Source: Chloroflexota bacterium (GTDB lineage: Bacteria; Chloroflexota; Anaerolineae; Aggregatilineales; Phototrophicaceae). Taken from it: 41,068 nt of DNA. The position numbers and the translations under genes are program-made. This document shows, piece by piece, positions 1-8,466 of the stretch (position 1 is the stretch's first letter; the number at the start of each line of letters is the position of its first letter). The stretch lies in NCBI GenBank assembly GCA_026706395.1, contig JAPOYU010000127.1, positions 1 through 41,068 on the forward strand. The letters are read 5' to 3'. Under the pieces are notes generated by a model that had not been told where the DNA came from, searched no databases, and saw only the letters and a list, made by a program, of their open reading frames with translations.

Positions 1-2
1 TG

Positions 3-1160
3 AGTCAAACGCTGCTTGAGCCGGAACACGTCGATCTGGCGCTGAGGCAGATTGCCGATGCCCGTGAGTTGCTGCGGCAAGCCAGCGATACGTTGAGCGC
101 GCCGGCGACATCTGTCGTCGTGCAGGAAGGTAAGCCTGGCGTCCCCCGCGAGGGGCGGCAGTTGGATATAGGCGGCCCGCCGCAGGATCTTCTCGACATC
201 GCGCAGGCGGTTATCCATCAAGTCTTTCCCGAGCAACTGGCGCAAAGAGCGCTTCAGCATGGCACAAGTCCGCGCGACTGGCTGTATCGCGTTTACACTG
301 TGTCGATCGTCCCCAGAGGCATTAGCGAGCCGGTGGCGACCATGGTCGTTATGCTGGCGGCGGTCAAGTTCGGCCTGCATCACCAACTGCTGCTGCAAAC
401 GGAGACTCGCCTGAGACTGGCGCACAAAAGACCGATTCCGAACCTCGACCTCTTCTTGGAGACCTTCATAGCTGAGATGGTGGCAGCCGATCCGAGCGAT
501 AAGCGCTTGAATGACTGGCTTAGGCAGATGGTCATCGGCCATTACCCGGCCTTTCGCAACAACAAGCGCCTGGACCTGCCCAGCGGCGATTATCTCGTCG
601 TCCCAGACCTCATCGAGTCAATCCGTCGCCAGGCGCCAGCGCAGGCGGACATGTCGAGTTTGGCGATCAGTTCCCCGATGGACCCGAATTCACCAACTAT
701 CATACCGGCGCGGAGCAACTGGCAGATCACCCTGGGCTACGCGCGTAAGCTGGACAACGCGAAATACCTCGCTTATCACGGCAGGTATCACAGCGGTATC
801 GACATTGCGCGTTACGGCTGTTTCCAAGCGCCGGTATATGCCATGCGCCCAGGCATCGTGATCGATTCGGTCTACTTGCCCAAAGGCTTCGGCAACACAG
901 TCCTGGTTGAGCACGAGGACGGGACCTGCCTGCGCTACACCCACCTGGACAAGAATCTGGTCAAGAAGGACGACCGTGTCGCTCGCGGCCAGCAGATTGG
1001 GACGGTTGGCAAAGGGGCCAAGAATATCTACGCCCCGCATCTCCACCTGGATATGCCGCGCTCCCGAACATACGCCCGCGCAAGAACATACTACGACACG
1101 GCGGCCGAAGTTGCCGAACGCTTCATCAATCCGCTGAGCCGGATTCCCGCCAGTATCTGA
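3..1160 (+). CDS. M23 (LytM-like) metallopeptidase, 5'-partial
   Basis: This is probably a cell-wall or extracellular zinc endopeptidase of the M23/LytM family. The reading frame is open from base 3, so the start is most likely outside the window; the TTG at 69 is possible but has no good ribosome site. Counting from 69, about 210 residues of unrecognised, largely helical sequence precede the peptidase domain. The domain shows the zinc motif HSGID (about 241-245, HxxxD), the family pattern GFGNTVLVEHEDG, YTHL, and the final HLH (about 324-326). All expected metal and catalytic histidines are present, so it looks active. The N-terminal part could bind a partner or the wall, but I do not recognise it. 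The stop at 1158-1160 is followed by a gap with no gene on this strand. Confidence 0.8.
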   Translation, partial: SQTLLEPEHVDLALRQIADARELLRQASDTLSAPATSVVVQEGKPGVPREGRQLDIGGPPQDLLDIAQAVIHQVFPEQLAQRALQHGTSPRDWLYRVYTVSIVPRGISEPVATMVVMLAAVKFGLHHQLLLQTETRLRLAHKRPIPNLDLFLETFIAEMVAADPSDKRLNDWLRQMVIGHYPAFRNNKRLDLPSGDYLVVPDLIESIRRQAPAQADMSSLAISSPMDPNSPTIIPARSNWQITLGYARKLDNAKYLAYHGRYHSGIDIARYGCFQAPVYAMRPGIVIDSVYLPKGFGNTVLVEHEDGTCLRYTHLDKNLVKKDDRVARGQQIGTVGKGAKNIYAPHLHLDMPRSRTYARARTYYDTAAEVAERFINPLSRIPASI

Positions 1161-1388
1161 CGACCCGAGCACGGGCGGGAAAACCAGTGCCGATCCGCAT
1201 ATGTGCACCGGCACAAACCTTGGCGCTGGTGATATCAGGGCGCTTTTAGGCATTTTCGGCGAATTCAGGCAGAAACCGATGCTCCAGGACCCATTCTAAG
1301 CGGTTTTGAGCGTCGTCAGGACATCGCAGAGTACCCCTAGGTTTTCGTGATTTCCCTGATTTTCGGTGAGGTGGGCGACATTTGTTTA

Positions 1389-1403
1389 GTCTATAGAATA
1401 GAC
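1389..1403. promoter_or_regulatory. 15-bp palindrome, possible operator
   Basis: GTCTAT-AGA-ATAGAC is a perfect inverted repeat with 6-bp arms and a 3-nt centre in AT-rich DNA. The size and symmetry fit a dimeric regulator's binding site, but no gene start lies close by on either strand, so the target is unclear. Confidence 0.3.
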
Positions 1404-1654
1404 ATATTGGGCAAAATTATCGCAAGGTTTAGAAATACTTTTCCCCTACCCCGATGCGCTGGATGTGCATGTTTAATTTTTTGTTGCCGTCCTGCTCGAC
1501 CTCTCTGCCGTGCAAAAACATGCGCGTCAGAGCGGCCAAGTCGAAGCGTGGGACTTCTGGGTTCAGCAGATGATTGATGACCAAGTTTGGGGGACGAGGT
1601 GGACATACGCGGCTGAGTCGTTCAGAAATTTTGATTTGAGAAACCCGAACACGG

Positions 1655-1706
1655 GCGCGACTCTCGGAAGCGGGAGTCGCGCTACACTTTGCCACATGAA
1701 GTGTGG
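1655..1706 (-). terminator. Paired hairpins downstream of the HTH regulator
   Basis: GCGCGACTC (1655-1663) pairs perfectly with GAGTCGCGC (1674-1682) across a 10-nt loop. A second stem, ACACTT (1684-1689) with AAGTGT (1699-1704), follows at once. They lie 70-120 nt past the stop of the minus-strand regulator and could end its transcript. Neither carries a clear U-tract, so the terminator role is an inference. Confidence 0.35.
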
Positions 1707-1773
1707 TGAAGATGCGCGCCGCTTCGACATTACCCTGCTCACGACGGAAACGTTCTTGCAACTCCCCTGCCGG

Positions 1774-2136
1774 CTACGGATGCAGCCTGCTCGCGAGTTT
1801 GTGAACCAGCGAGCGAGCGATCTGTGATTGAGTTGTCTGGGCCGTCAGCACGCGTTCCAAAGCGAGGAAGAGGAACCCCCTTTCCTCACTGGTGAGCTTG
1901 AGATCGACGAAATAGGACTCTTCAAGATGATAGAGCTGTCCTTCGTTGTAAATCGGTACGCCCATATCTTCAATCAGGCGGATGTATTTCTGAGCGGTGC
2001 TTTCAGCGATGTGGCATCTCGAGACGATTTCACGTCGGCTGATGCCATCCTGGGCATTGGACAAGTCGTGAATGATATTGAAGATGACCCTGATAGTCTG
2101 GCGCAATGCCACAAGTCTCTCCTCCTTGCACACCAT
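1774..2136 (-). CDS. HTH (WYL-type N-terminal) regulator, short
   Basis: A DNA-binding protein of about 120 residues from the ATG at 2136; the frame is open to 2292, but the upstream part does not look like regulator sequence. Residues about 30-75 form a winged-helix segment containing ISRREIVSRCHIAESTAQKY and then GVPIYNEGQLYHL, as at the N-terminus of WYL-family regulators. The following LTSEERGFLFLALERVL resembles the linker that normally leads into a WYL effector domain, but the frame ends at TAG 1774-1776 before any such domain. The same frame stays open beyond the stop for over 100 codons without family resemblance. It may be a standalone HTH protein or the front of a decayed regulator. 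The ribosome site is weak. Confidence 0.5.
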   Translation of the reverse strand: MVCKEERLVALRQTIRVIFNIIHDLSNAQDGISRREIVSRCHIAESTAQKYIRLIEDMGVPIYNEGQLYHLEESYFVDLKLTSEERGFLFLALERVLTAQTTQSQIARSLVHKLASRLHP

Positions 2137-2320
2137 CGTAATTGCACCGACGCGCGGAGCGTGAACGATCTGCTTGAGAAATAATCGCTTTAGAATTGAG
2201 GCCGCTTGTCTCGGGAGAAAGTATCCACGCTTATGAATATTTTCATAAGCGGATAGCCCAGGGGTGAATAACGCCACCACACAAACCAACACAGAGTAAT
2301 TTGTGGCGTCCTGGCTAGAA

Positions 2321-3328
2321 TCAACTCAACTGCGCGCAGATGATATCGGCGAATTCGGTCGTGCTCATACCGTCAGCGCCGAGGATGTCAGCGGTGTAGT
2401 CGCCTCGACTGAGGGCGGCGTTGACGGCGGCGTCGATGCGGTCGGCGATGGCGGGCTGCCTCCAGTGGTGCCGCACCAGCATGGCCGCGCTGAGGATGAC
2501 TGCGGTCGGGTTGGCGATGCCCTGCCCGGCGATATCGGGGGCGGAGCCGTGCACTGGCTCGGCAACGGCGACGTCATCGCCCAGGTTCAGCGCGGGCGCC
2601 AGGCCCAAGCCGCCGCCCCAGGCGGCCGCCATATCGGAGAGGATATCGCCGTAGAGGTTCGGCGTCAGGACGATATCGAAACGCGCCGGCTCCTTGACCA
2701 TCCAATAAGCGGCGGTATCGACCAGGTATTCGTCGGTTTCGATTTCGGGATAATCCCTGGCGACTTCGTAAGCGACGCGGCGGAAGAGGCCGTCGGTCTG
2801 CGGCAGGACATTGCCTTTATGCACGATGGTGACGCGGCGGCGGCCTTCGCTCTGCGCCAGGCGGAAGGCAGTATGGGTGATGCGTTCGGTGGCGTGGCGG
2901 GTGATGCGCTTGGTCGCCGTGCCAATTTCGCCGGCCTCGTCGATGGTTTCGTCGCCGATGTAGAGGTCTTCGGTGTTTTCCCGCACGACGACCAGGTCGA
3001 CGCCCGCGCGCGCGGTCGGCACAGGCAGGAAGCGGGTGGGGCGCAGGTTGGCGTAGGTTTCCATTGAGCGGCGCAGCTTGACGATGGGCGAGGAATAGCC
3101 GGGCACCGGGTATGAGGGCGAGCTACATGCGCCGAACAAGACAGCCCCCGCTTCCTTGGCGATATCTACGGTTTCCGCCGGCAGCGCATCGCCGGATTCC
3201 TGGAATTCGTCCCAGCCGGCATGGGCGGAGACGACTTCAAGCTGAGGAAGGACTTGCCGCAGCACACGGACAGCGGCCGGCACGACCTCTTGGCCGATGC
3301 CATCACCCTCAATCACGCATAACTTCAC
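2321..3328 (-). CDS. Isocitrate/isopropylmalate-type dehydrogenase
   Basis: A 335-residue NAD(P)- and divalent-metal-dependent beta-decarboxylating dehydrogenase of the LeuB/Icd/homoisocitrate/tartrate dehydrogenase family. It starts MKLCVIEGDGIGQEV, the family N-terminus. It has the substrate-loop region (LRRSMETYANLRP, about 85-97), VVVRENTEDLYIG, the metal-site segment LTPNLYGDILSDMAAA (about 220-235) and the coenzyme-binding region around PVHGSAPDIAGQGIANP. Length is normal. Fine substrate choice cannot be settled by eye; the SSPIVKLRR loop is not clearly LeuB-like, and no leuA, leuC or leuD gene is adjacent, so homoisocitrate-, tartrate- or isopropylmalate-type activity all remain open. 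The gene is monocistronic. A TATAAG-like -10 lies in the upstream AT-rich stretch near 3380, with a poor -35. Confidence 0.85.
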   Translation of the reverse strand: MKLCVIEGDGIGQEVVPAAVRVLRQVLPQLEVVSAHAGWDEFQESGDALPAETVDIAKEAGAVLFGACSSPSYPVPGYSSPIVKLRRSMETYANLRPTRFLPVPTARAGVDLVVVRENTEDLYIGDETIDEAGEIGTATKRITRHATERITHTAFRLAQSEGRRRVTIVHKGNVLPQTDGLFRRVAYEVARDYPEIETDEYLVDTAAYWMVKEPARFDIVLTPNLYGDILSDMAAAWGGGLGLAPALNLGDDVAVAEPVHGSAPDIAGQGIANPTAVILSAAMLVRHHWRQPAIADRIDAAVNAALSRGDYTADILGADGMSTTEFADIICAQLS

Positions 3329-3560
3329 AGCAGCATCTCCTCGTCACGGCCAGACATCTGACAGACATTAAAGCTGTTCTTATACCAAAAAAGAAATGTC
3401 TTTGCGCAACCGCGTCGGAGAACTGCCTATCATTCAAGCAAGATCTGTGACGCCTCTGCAAAGATTGTTGCACATTGCCGGGGATTTGTCGAATTTTTCT
3501 TGCGACCGGAATGGTAAATCTCAAGGACTTACGACGCATAGCGAGTTCTGCACAAGGTTT

Positions 3561-3610
3561 TAACCACCTAGTACACCGAGAGCACAGAGGATTGCCGACA
3601 CAGAGATTTC
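3561..3610 (+). repeat. CACAGAG-type dispersed repeat, copy A
   Basis: The copy begins TAACCACCTAG and contains GCACAGAGG and CACAGAGATTTC. It shares the CACAGAG...CACAGAGATTT core with copies near 9895-9966 and 35166-35225 (reverse orientation). It is non-coding and lies in a long intergenic gap. Confidence 0.5.
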
Positions 3611-3680
3611 TTCCTTGATCGCGCGGAGACATTATGTCTTCAAAATTCACCACTCCCCGTGAACTGCGCTGCGGCGGCAC

Positions 3681-3709
3681 TTCCATCGCGCATTGGAGTG
3701 GCGTACAAT
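3681..3709 (+). promoter_or_regulatory. Candidate sigma-70-like promoter of the zinc-ribbon gene
   Basis: TTCCAT (3681-3686) and TACAAT (3704-3709) are 17 nt apart, about 30 nt upstream of the TTG start at 3739. The -10 is good and the -35 weak. Confidence 0.35.
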
Positions 3710-3738
3710 GGCGGGTCAACTGAAAGGACGACGCGCCT

Positions 3739-3951
3739 TTGCCGGAACTCAAACCCTGCATCCGCTGCGAACAGGAATTGCCGCCCGCAGCCTTTTCCAA
3801 CCCGGAAAATGTCTTCTGCAAGGAATGTACGGAAGAGATCGTAGGGATCGTTCGCAGCAAGTATAGCGCGATTGAAGCGGCGCATTTTCGCGCCAAGCTG
3901 CGCCGGCGTTCGCGGGATGCGATGGATGAGCTGCGCCGGAAGTTGGGTTAG
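3739..3951 (+). CDS. Small zinc-ribbon protein
   Basis: A 70-residue protein starting at TTG 3739, preceded by AAAGGA (3723-3728) at suitable spacing. Two CxxC pairs, CIRC (about 7-10) and CKEC (about 27-30), separated by 16 residues, form a likely four-cysteine zinc site. A basic helical tail (FRAKLRRRSRDAMDELRRKL) follows. This looks like a small nucleic-acid- or protein-binding zinc-finger protein; no specific family is recognised. It is flanked by a long gap and by convergent dioxygenase genes, so the context gives no function. The ordered cysteines and ribosome site support it as real. Confidence 0.6.
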   Translation: MPELKPCIRCEQELPPAAFSNPENVFCKECTEEIVGIVRSKYSAIEAAHFRAKLRRRSRDAMDELRRKLG

Positions 3952-3999
3952 CCTACATCCCCCCAGCCCCCCAAGGAGGGAAGGGGAGCACAAAGAGTT

Positions 4000-4758
4000 T
4001 CAGGCGGAATTCGGGCGGCCGGCGTAGCGGTTAAAGCCCATGACGTCTTTGCCTTTCGCCAGGATGGCGGTGTGTCCCAAGTGCAGGTGCGTGTCCTGGA
4101 AGACGTGCGCGATCGGCAGGGTGACGCGAATGGCCAAGCCCAGGCGGCGCTTCTTGGATGTGTTCTTGCCCGAGGCATGCAGCAGGCGCTCGCTGAAGAG
4201 GAAGAATTCGCCGGGTTTCAATTCCATATCCACCGCTCGGCTGGCGTCGTAGGTATCAGGATCCACCATCTCTTTGATCGCCATCTCTTCCGGCGCGTCG
4301 GTGTGTGGCAAGAATTGGCGGTGCGAGCCGGGGATGATCTGCAAACAGGAATTTTCCACGGTAACGTCGTCGATCGCGATCCAGGCGGAGACATTCACGG
4401 GTGGCTCAATGGGCCAGAAGTTGATGTCCTGGTGCCAGGGGATTTCTGGGCTGCCGGGATCTTTCAGCCAGAAATTGGTCGTCCAGACGACCAAGTCGGG
4501 ACCGAGCAGGCCGGCGATACGCTCGATAATGGCGGGGTGTGACGCCAGGTCGTAGACAGCAGGATTGTCCATGTGTCGCGATTGCATAGGGCGGCGCGGG
4601 TTGGGACCATCGGTGTTGAGAACAGTCGTTTCAATTTCCTCGCGGATCCCCGTCATTTCGGCGGGGGTCATGGCGGCATAAGGACCAAGGTAGCCGTTTT
4701 CGACGAAGAATTTGACTTCGGCGCGAGAGAGTTGGTATTCAGAATTGACGTTGGACAT
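4000..4758 (-). CDS. Phytanoyl-CoA dioxygenase family protein (copy 1)
   Basis: A 252-residue Fe(II)/2-oxoglutarate-dependent oxygenase of the PhyH superfamily, which hydroxylates small molecules. The start ATG 4758 (MSNVNSEYQL) is chosen because AAGGA lies 6 nt upstream; an in-frame ATG at 4785 has no such site. The iron ligands are visible: H109 and D111 in PWHQDINFW, and H194 in LLHASGKNT. The basic residues of KKRRLGLAIR (about 202-210) supply the likely 2-oxoglutarate-binding arginine. The sequence IIPGSHRQFLPH is typical of the family. It lies just downstream of a paralog on the same strand (copy 2 at 4873-5625), with a 114-bp gap, and both are close to full family length. The substrate cannot be read from the sequence; the family includes ectoine hydroxylase and many secondary-metabolite enzymes. 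Confidence 0.87.
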   Translation of the reverse strand: MSNVNSEYQLSRAEVKFFVENGYLGPYAAMTPAEMTGIREEIETTVLNTDGPNPRRPMQSRHMDNPAVYDLASHPAIIERIAGLLGPDLVVWTTNFWLKDPGSPEIPWHQDINFWPIEPPVNVSAWIAIDDVTVENSCLQIIPGSHRQFLPHTDAPEEMAIKEMVDPDTYDASRAVDMELKPGEFFLFSERLLHASGKNTSKKRRLGLAIRVTLPIAHVFQDTHLHLGHTAILAKGKDVMGFNRYAGRPNSA

Positions 4759-4872
4759 GTGCCTTCCTTTTGCGTGCATCAGCATTGAACTTGTGGAGGC
4801 GAGCGACTCACAGGGTCACGTAGACACCCCACTAGGCCGTCAGTCGCCCCTACATTTTAAACTATCAGGTGA

Positions 4873-5625
4873 TCACGGGCGGCCGGCGTAGCGGTTGAAA
4901 CCCATGACGTCTACCCCTTTGGCGAGGATGGCGGTGTGCCCCGGGTGCAGGGGCGGCGTATCCTGGAAGACATGCACAATAGGCAGGGTTATACGCACGG
5001 AAAAGCCGAGGCGGCGTTTATTTGATGTGTTCTTGCTGGAGCGGTGCAGGGTCCGCTCGCTGAAGATGAAGAACTCGCCCGGCTGCAATTCCATGTCGAT
5101 CGCCTCGTTGGCGTCAAAGCTGGCGGGATCGGCCATTTCACCGAAGGCCACCCCCTCCGGGGCGCGGGTATGCGGCAGCGACCCCCGATGCGAGCCGGGG
5201 ATGATCTGCACGCATGAATTCTCGACGGTCGCTTCATCGATGGCGATCCAGGCGGAGGTATTCAGAGGCGGCTCCAAGGGCCAGAAGTTGATGTCTTGAT
5301 GCCAGGGGATTTCGGCGCCGCCCGGCGCTTTGTTCCAGAAGTTGGTCGCCCAGACGATGAGGTCGGGCCCGAGCAGGCAAGCGATTCGCTCGATGATGGC
5401 GGGGTGTGCCGCCAGGTCGTAGATGACCGGCTGATCCATGTGGCGGGACTGGCCGCGGGAGCGTGGGTTGGGGCCGTCGGTGGCGAGGACGCGCGTTTCG
5501 ATTTCCTCGCGGATTTGCGCCATCTCAGCCGGTGTCATAGTGGCGTAGGGGCCGAGGTAGCCGTTTTCGACGAAGAAGTCGACCTCGGCGCGGGAGAGTT
5601 GGTATTCGGGTTGGACAGCTGACAT
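4873..5625 (-). CDS. Phytanoyl-CoA dioxygenase family protein (copy 2)
   Basis: A 250-residue paralog of the neighbouring dioxygenase, colinear along its whole length. The start ATG 5625 (MSAVQPEYQL) has AAAGGAA 5 nt upstream. The Fe ligands are kept: HQD in PWHQDINFW and the distal His in RTLHRSSKNT, followed by the basic KRRLGFSVR segment that should hold 2-oxoglutarate. Differences cluster in the middle loop (PHTRAPEGVAFGEMADPASF against PHTDAPEEMAIKEMVDPDTY), where substrate contacts are expected, and near the end, where this copy has one extra residue (QDTPPLHPGHT). It is the upstream gene of the pair, so the two may be co-transcribed, although each has its own ribosome site. Both copies look active. 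Confidence 0.87.
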   Translation of the reverse strand: MSAVQPEYQLSRAEVDFFVENGYLGPYATMTPAEMAQIREEIETRVLATDGPNPRSRGQSRHMDQPVIYDLAAHPAIIERIACLLGPDLIVWATNFWNKAPGGAEIPWHQDINFWPLEPPLNTSAWIAIDEATVENSCVQIIPGSHRGSLPHTRAPEGVAFGEMADPASFDANEAIDMELQPGEFFIFSERTLHRSSKNTSNKRRLGFSVRITLPIVHVFQDTPPLHPGHTAILAKGVDVMGFNRYAGRP

Positions 5626-5760
5626 ACGTATTCCTTTCTAATAGCAAATCCGCAGAGGCGATTGGTTGACACGTTATCAGTCTCGGACAACCTAATAGGT
5701 CTCCCCTACATGATTTCGCATGTTCCGGCGTGGCCGCATTCATAAGGATATACTCAGAGT

Positions 5761-8313
5761 TTAGCTTATCGTCACGTGGCTGCCACCAGCCCCTTTTTCC
5801 ACCAACAGATGCACGGGGAAGGCGTCGCGCAGTTCGTCGATATGGGTGATGACGAGGATGAGCTCGAAGTCCGACTTGATCTTGTTGATGGCATCGACCA
5901 GTTTGTCTCGTCCGTCTTCGTCCTGGGAGCCGAAGCCTTCGTCGATGAAAAGCGTGCGTAGTTGGGCGCCGGAGCGCCGCGCCAGCAGCCTGGAGAGGGC
6001 GATGCGTATGGCGAAATTGATTCGGAAAGCTTCGCCGCCGCTATAGAGTTCGTAGGGACGCGGGCCTAAATCGTCGGCGATCTCGATCTCCAGCGTCTCG
6101 GCCAAGCCGCCGGAAGCCCGTTCGCGCTGTGTGGCGATGCGCAGGCTCATCCTCCCGTGAGTCAGGCGGGCGAGCAAGTAATTGGCTTCGGCTTCCAATT
6201 CCGGAACGGCCGTTTCAATGATCATCGCAGGTACGCCGTTTCTGCCGAAGGCGACGCGCAACTCATTGTAGAGGCTCTGTTCTTTTTGGGCGTCAGCGAG
6301 GCGAGCCGCGAGGCGTCGTTTGCTTTCCCGCCCGGCGGCGATGGCATTCAATTGCTGCTCACAGATGGTTTTGCGCTCGCGACAATACTGGACGTCGACG
6401 CGGAGGCGCTCGACTTCGGCGCGAAGTTCACGCTCTTGCTCCACTTTCCCAGCCAGCAGAGCGATCTCGTCCTGGATTTGCTCGAGCCTTTCCTGGTCCG
6501 CCGCCAGCGCCGCTTCCAGCTTGGAAAGGCGCGCCGCTGTTTCCCTATGTCTTCGCTGGGCTTCCGGTAGGTTTCGCTTGGCGAATTCCAATTGGGTGTA
6601 TTGGCGATCGAAGGCGGCCAGACTGACAAGCTGCGATTGTGTTTTGGTATGGGTATCGGGGCTGATCTCGAGTCCTTGTCGTTGCTCTTCCAACTCCGCC
6701 AACTGCCGCTGCAATTCATGACCGTAGTCTTTATCCCCCAGGCGCTTTTCCAACTGCGCCAGTTGAAGCGTCTCCAGGTGCAGCGCGGTTTCGGCGGCAT
6801 CCGCATTGCGGCTCAGTTCGGCGGCGGCGCCCAGTTGTTGCTGAAGCGCGGGCAGTTCCTTTAGCTGCAGCGCCCAGCGTTCAAGCGTCCCTTCAAGTTC
6901 CTCGCCTCCTTTTTCGTATTCTTGAACCAGCGTAGTGAATTCGCGATATTGTTCGCGCATGGCATCGCGCTCGGCTAGCAGTTGCGCCATCATGCCGTCG
7001 CGATGTTTCTCGGTCAGCTTTTGACCGCAAAGCGGGCAAGTTGCGCCGTCCGCCAATTTCAGCCGCTCCATCCGCTCGTTGAGCGCTATGCCCTCGGTTT
7101 TGAGCGCTTCCAGCCGCGTCAGAGTCTTTGAGCGTTGAATTTGCAGTTGTTGCGCTTCTTTGGCCGCATTGCTTCGTTTAGCGTCAAGCCTTTCCAAGGC
7201 GCTTACATCGGCTCGAAGCGCGTCGATTTCTGAGGCGCCGCCGGCTTTTCGTGTTTCTTCCAAGCTTTTGATGCGTTCGCGCGTCACTTCCACTTGGCGC
7301 GTCAAGCCGGCGCGCTGTTCCGCCAGGGCTTGTTCGAGCCGATGGATCTGCTGGTCGACTTCCTCGCGCTGGGCCAGGAGTCGGGCGATGACGCTTTGGC
7401 TCTCGCGGGCGGCGATCAACTGCTGATAGCCGGCTTCGATTTCACCCCCGCCGGCGATCGTTCGCTCGTATTCAGCGATCCTGTCGTCACCTCGCTTGAT
7501 CTCGGCTTGCGCGGCTTCAATGTCCTGGCGCAGGCTCTCGATAGCGCGTTCTTTTTCGAGGGCATTCTCCTGCTCGCGGCGGCGGGCGGCGGCCGAATTC
7601 GCGACTTGACTGAAGCGATCATTCGCCTCGTCCAGCGCAGCCTGCGCTGAGTTTAGCGCCCCGTTCAATTTGTCATACTCGGCCCGCAACTCGGGTTCGC
7701 CCGCGATTTCTTCGTCGAGGCGGCGGATGTCATGGCTGATAATATCGATTTGCGAAGCGAGGGCGTTGAGGCGCTCTTTGGCCGCCTCTTCATAAACCAT
7801 CCATTGGTCGAGACCGAGGATATCCGACAGCAGACGTTTGCGTTCGCCGGCGGTTTTCAAGGTGAAGGCATCGGCCCGTCCCTGCTGGAGAAAGGCGGAG
7901 TGAACAAAAGTGTCATAGTCCAGTCGCAGGATTTGGTTGATTTTGTCCTGGGTGCGGCGGAGGCCGTCTTCGTTGATAAGCCGCGGCGCATCGCCGGCGC
8001 CCCAGACCATGAGATCAAGCGCACCACGACTGCCTCGTCCCGTTCTGGCGCGGCGCCGACTCACGCGGTAGCGGAGACCGTCCTGCTTGAAGTCGATGCT
8101 CACCGACATCTCGTTTTGTCCCAGGTGGATCAATTCTTCGTCGCGCTTGGCCCGCGCCGCGCCCCAAAGCGCCCAGGTTATGGCGTCGAGAATGGATGAT
8201 TTGCCCACGCCATTTAGCCCGGTCAAGCAGGCCAGTTCAATGCCGGCGAAGACAATCGGATCAGGCGCGCGATAAGCCAGAAAGTTGCGTATTTCCAAAC
8301 GAGTCGGGAGCAT
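5761..8313 (-). CDS. sbcC: SbcC/Rad50-like SMC-family ATPase
   Basis: An 850-residue ATPase subunit of the SbcCD/Mre11-Rad50 type, which with the SbcD/Mre11 nuclease processes DNA ends and hairpins. The N-terminal half-domain has the Walker A motif GLNGVGKSS (about 32-40) and the Q-loop region FLQQGRADAF. Two long heptad-rich coiled coils flank a zinc hook CPLC (about 426-429), almost exactly central. The C-terminal half-domain has the signature LYSGGEAFRINFAIRIAL (about 755-772) and Walker B LRTLFIDEGFGSQDEDG with the catalytic Glu. Length is at the short end for bacterial SbcC. The partner gene sbcD is usually directly upstream, but here the upstream gene is on the other strand and no nuclease is seen, so the partner must lie elsewhere. 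All ATPase motifs are intact. The ribosome site is weak. Confidence 0.9.
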   Translation of the reverse strand: MLPTRLEIRNFLAYRAPDPIVFAGIELACLTGLNGVGKSSILDAITWALWGAARAKRDEELIHLGQNEMSVSIDFKQDGLRYRVSRRRARTGRGSRGALDLMVWGAGDAPRLINEDGLRRTQDKINQILRLDYDTFVHSAFLQQGRADAFTLKTAGERKRLLSDILGLDQWMVYEEAAKERLNALASQIDIISHDIRRLDEEIAGEPELRAEYDKLNGALNSAQAALDEANDRFSQVANSAAARRREQENALEKERAIESLRQDIEAAQAEIKRGDDRIAEYERTIAGGGEIEAGYQQLIAARESQSVIARLLAQREEVDQQIHRLEQALAEQRAGLTRQVEVTRERIKSLEETRKAGGASEIDALRADVSALERLDAKRSNAAKEAQQLQIQRSKTLTRLEALKTEGIALNERMERLKLADGATCPLCGQKLTEKHRDGMMAQLLAERDAMREQYREFTTLVQEYEKGGEELEGTLERWALQLKELPALQQQLGAAAELSRNADAAETALHLETLQLAQLEKRLGDKDYGHELQRQLAELEEQRQGLEISPDTHTKTQSQLVSLAAFDRQYTQLEFAKRNLPEAQRRHRETAARLSKLEAALAADQERLEQIQDEIALLAGKVEQERELRAEVERLRVDVQYCRERKTICEQQLNAIAAGRESKRRLAARLADAQKEQSLYNELRVAFGRNGVPAMIIETAVPELEAEANYLLARLTHGRMSLRIATQRERASGGLAETLEIEIADDLGPRPYELYSGGEAFRINFAIRIALSRLLARRSGAQLRTLFIDEGFGSQDEDGRDKLVDAINKIKSDFELILVITHIDELRDAFPVHLLVEKGAGGSHVTIS

Positions 8314-8428
8314 AAACGCCTACAGTGCCGCCACGTAGTAGTGAGTGTAACATAAGCGCCGCCTCCGCTCGCCCGCGCAGAAGTCGACTTTGGCTATGCC
8401 GAAGCGTCATGCCATGCCTGGCAAATGC

Positions 8429-8437
8429 TGTTATAAT
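8429..8437 (+). promoter_or_regulatory. Extended -10 promoter of the DCC-family gene
   Basis: TG-T-TATAAT (TATAAT at 8432-8437) is a consensus extended -10, about 30 nt upstream of the coding start. No -35 is recognisable, as expected for this promoter class. Confidence 0.5.
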
Positions 8438-8466
8438 GTCCTCGCGATTAAGTTAAGGCATTGGAG

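Larger units (their letters stand above)
1161..1773. other. Gap without a supported gene; several inverted repeats
   Basis: I see no convincing gene here. Open frames exist on both strands (for example 1510-1827 + and 1429-1761 -), but their translations are rich in Arg, Cys and Ser with no domain. The stretch holds a 15-bp palindrome at 1389-1403 and two hairpins at 1655-1706, described separately. The minus-strand frame downstream of the regulator's stop at 1774 stays open to 1429, so a decayed gene end is possible but not shown. Confidence 0.5.
3329..3736. other. 410-bp intergenic region with a dispersed repeat copy
   Basis: No gene is supported here. The left part should hold the promoter of the minus-strand dehydrogenase. 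3561-3610 carries a copy of the CACAGAG-type dispersed repeat. The right end holds a candidate promoter for the zinc-ribbon gene. The minus frames crossing this area read as cysteine- and arginine-rich noise. Confidence 0.5.

Noticed and set aside
1429..1761. Minus-strand continuation after the HTH regulator's TAG as the missing WYL domain
   Set aside because: The frame is open, but the translation lacks WYL residues and turns into Arg/Ser/Cys-rich noise.
2303..3067. Long open frame on the plus strand opposite the dehydrogenase
   Set aside because: It is antisense to a gene with all family motifs; the translation is low-complexity Gly/Asp/Val and has no ribosome site.
4072..5622. Open frames on the plus strand opposite the dioxygenases
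   Set aside because: They mirror the codon bias of the real minus-strand genes; no motifs and no ribosome sites.
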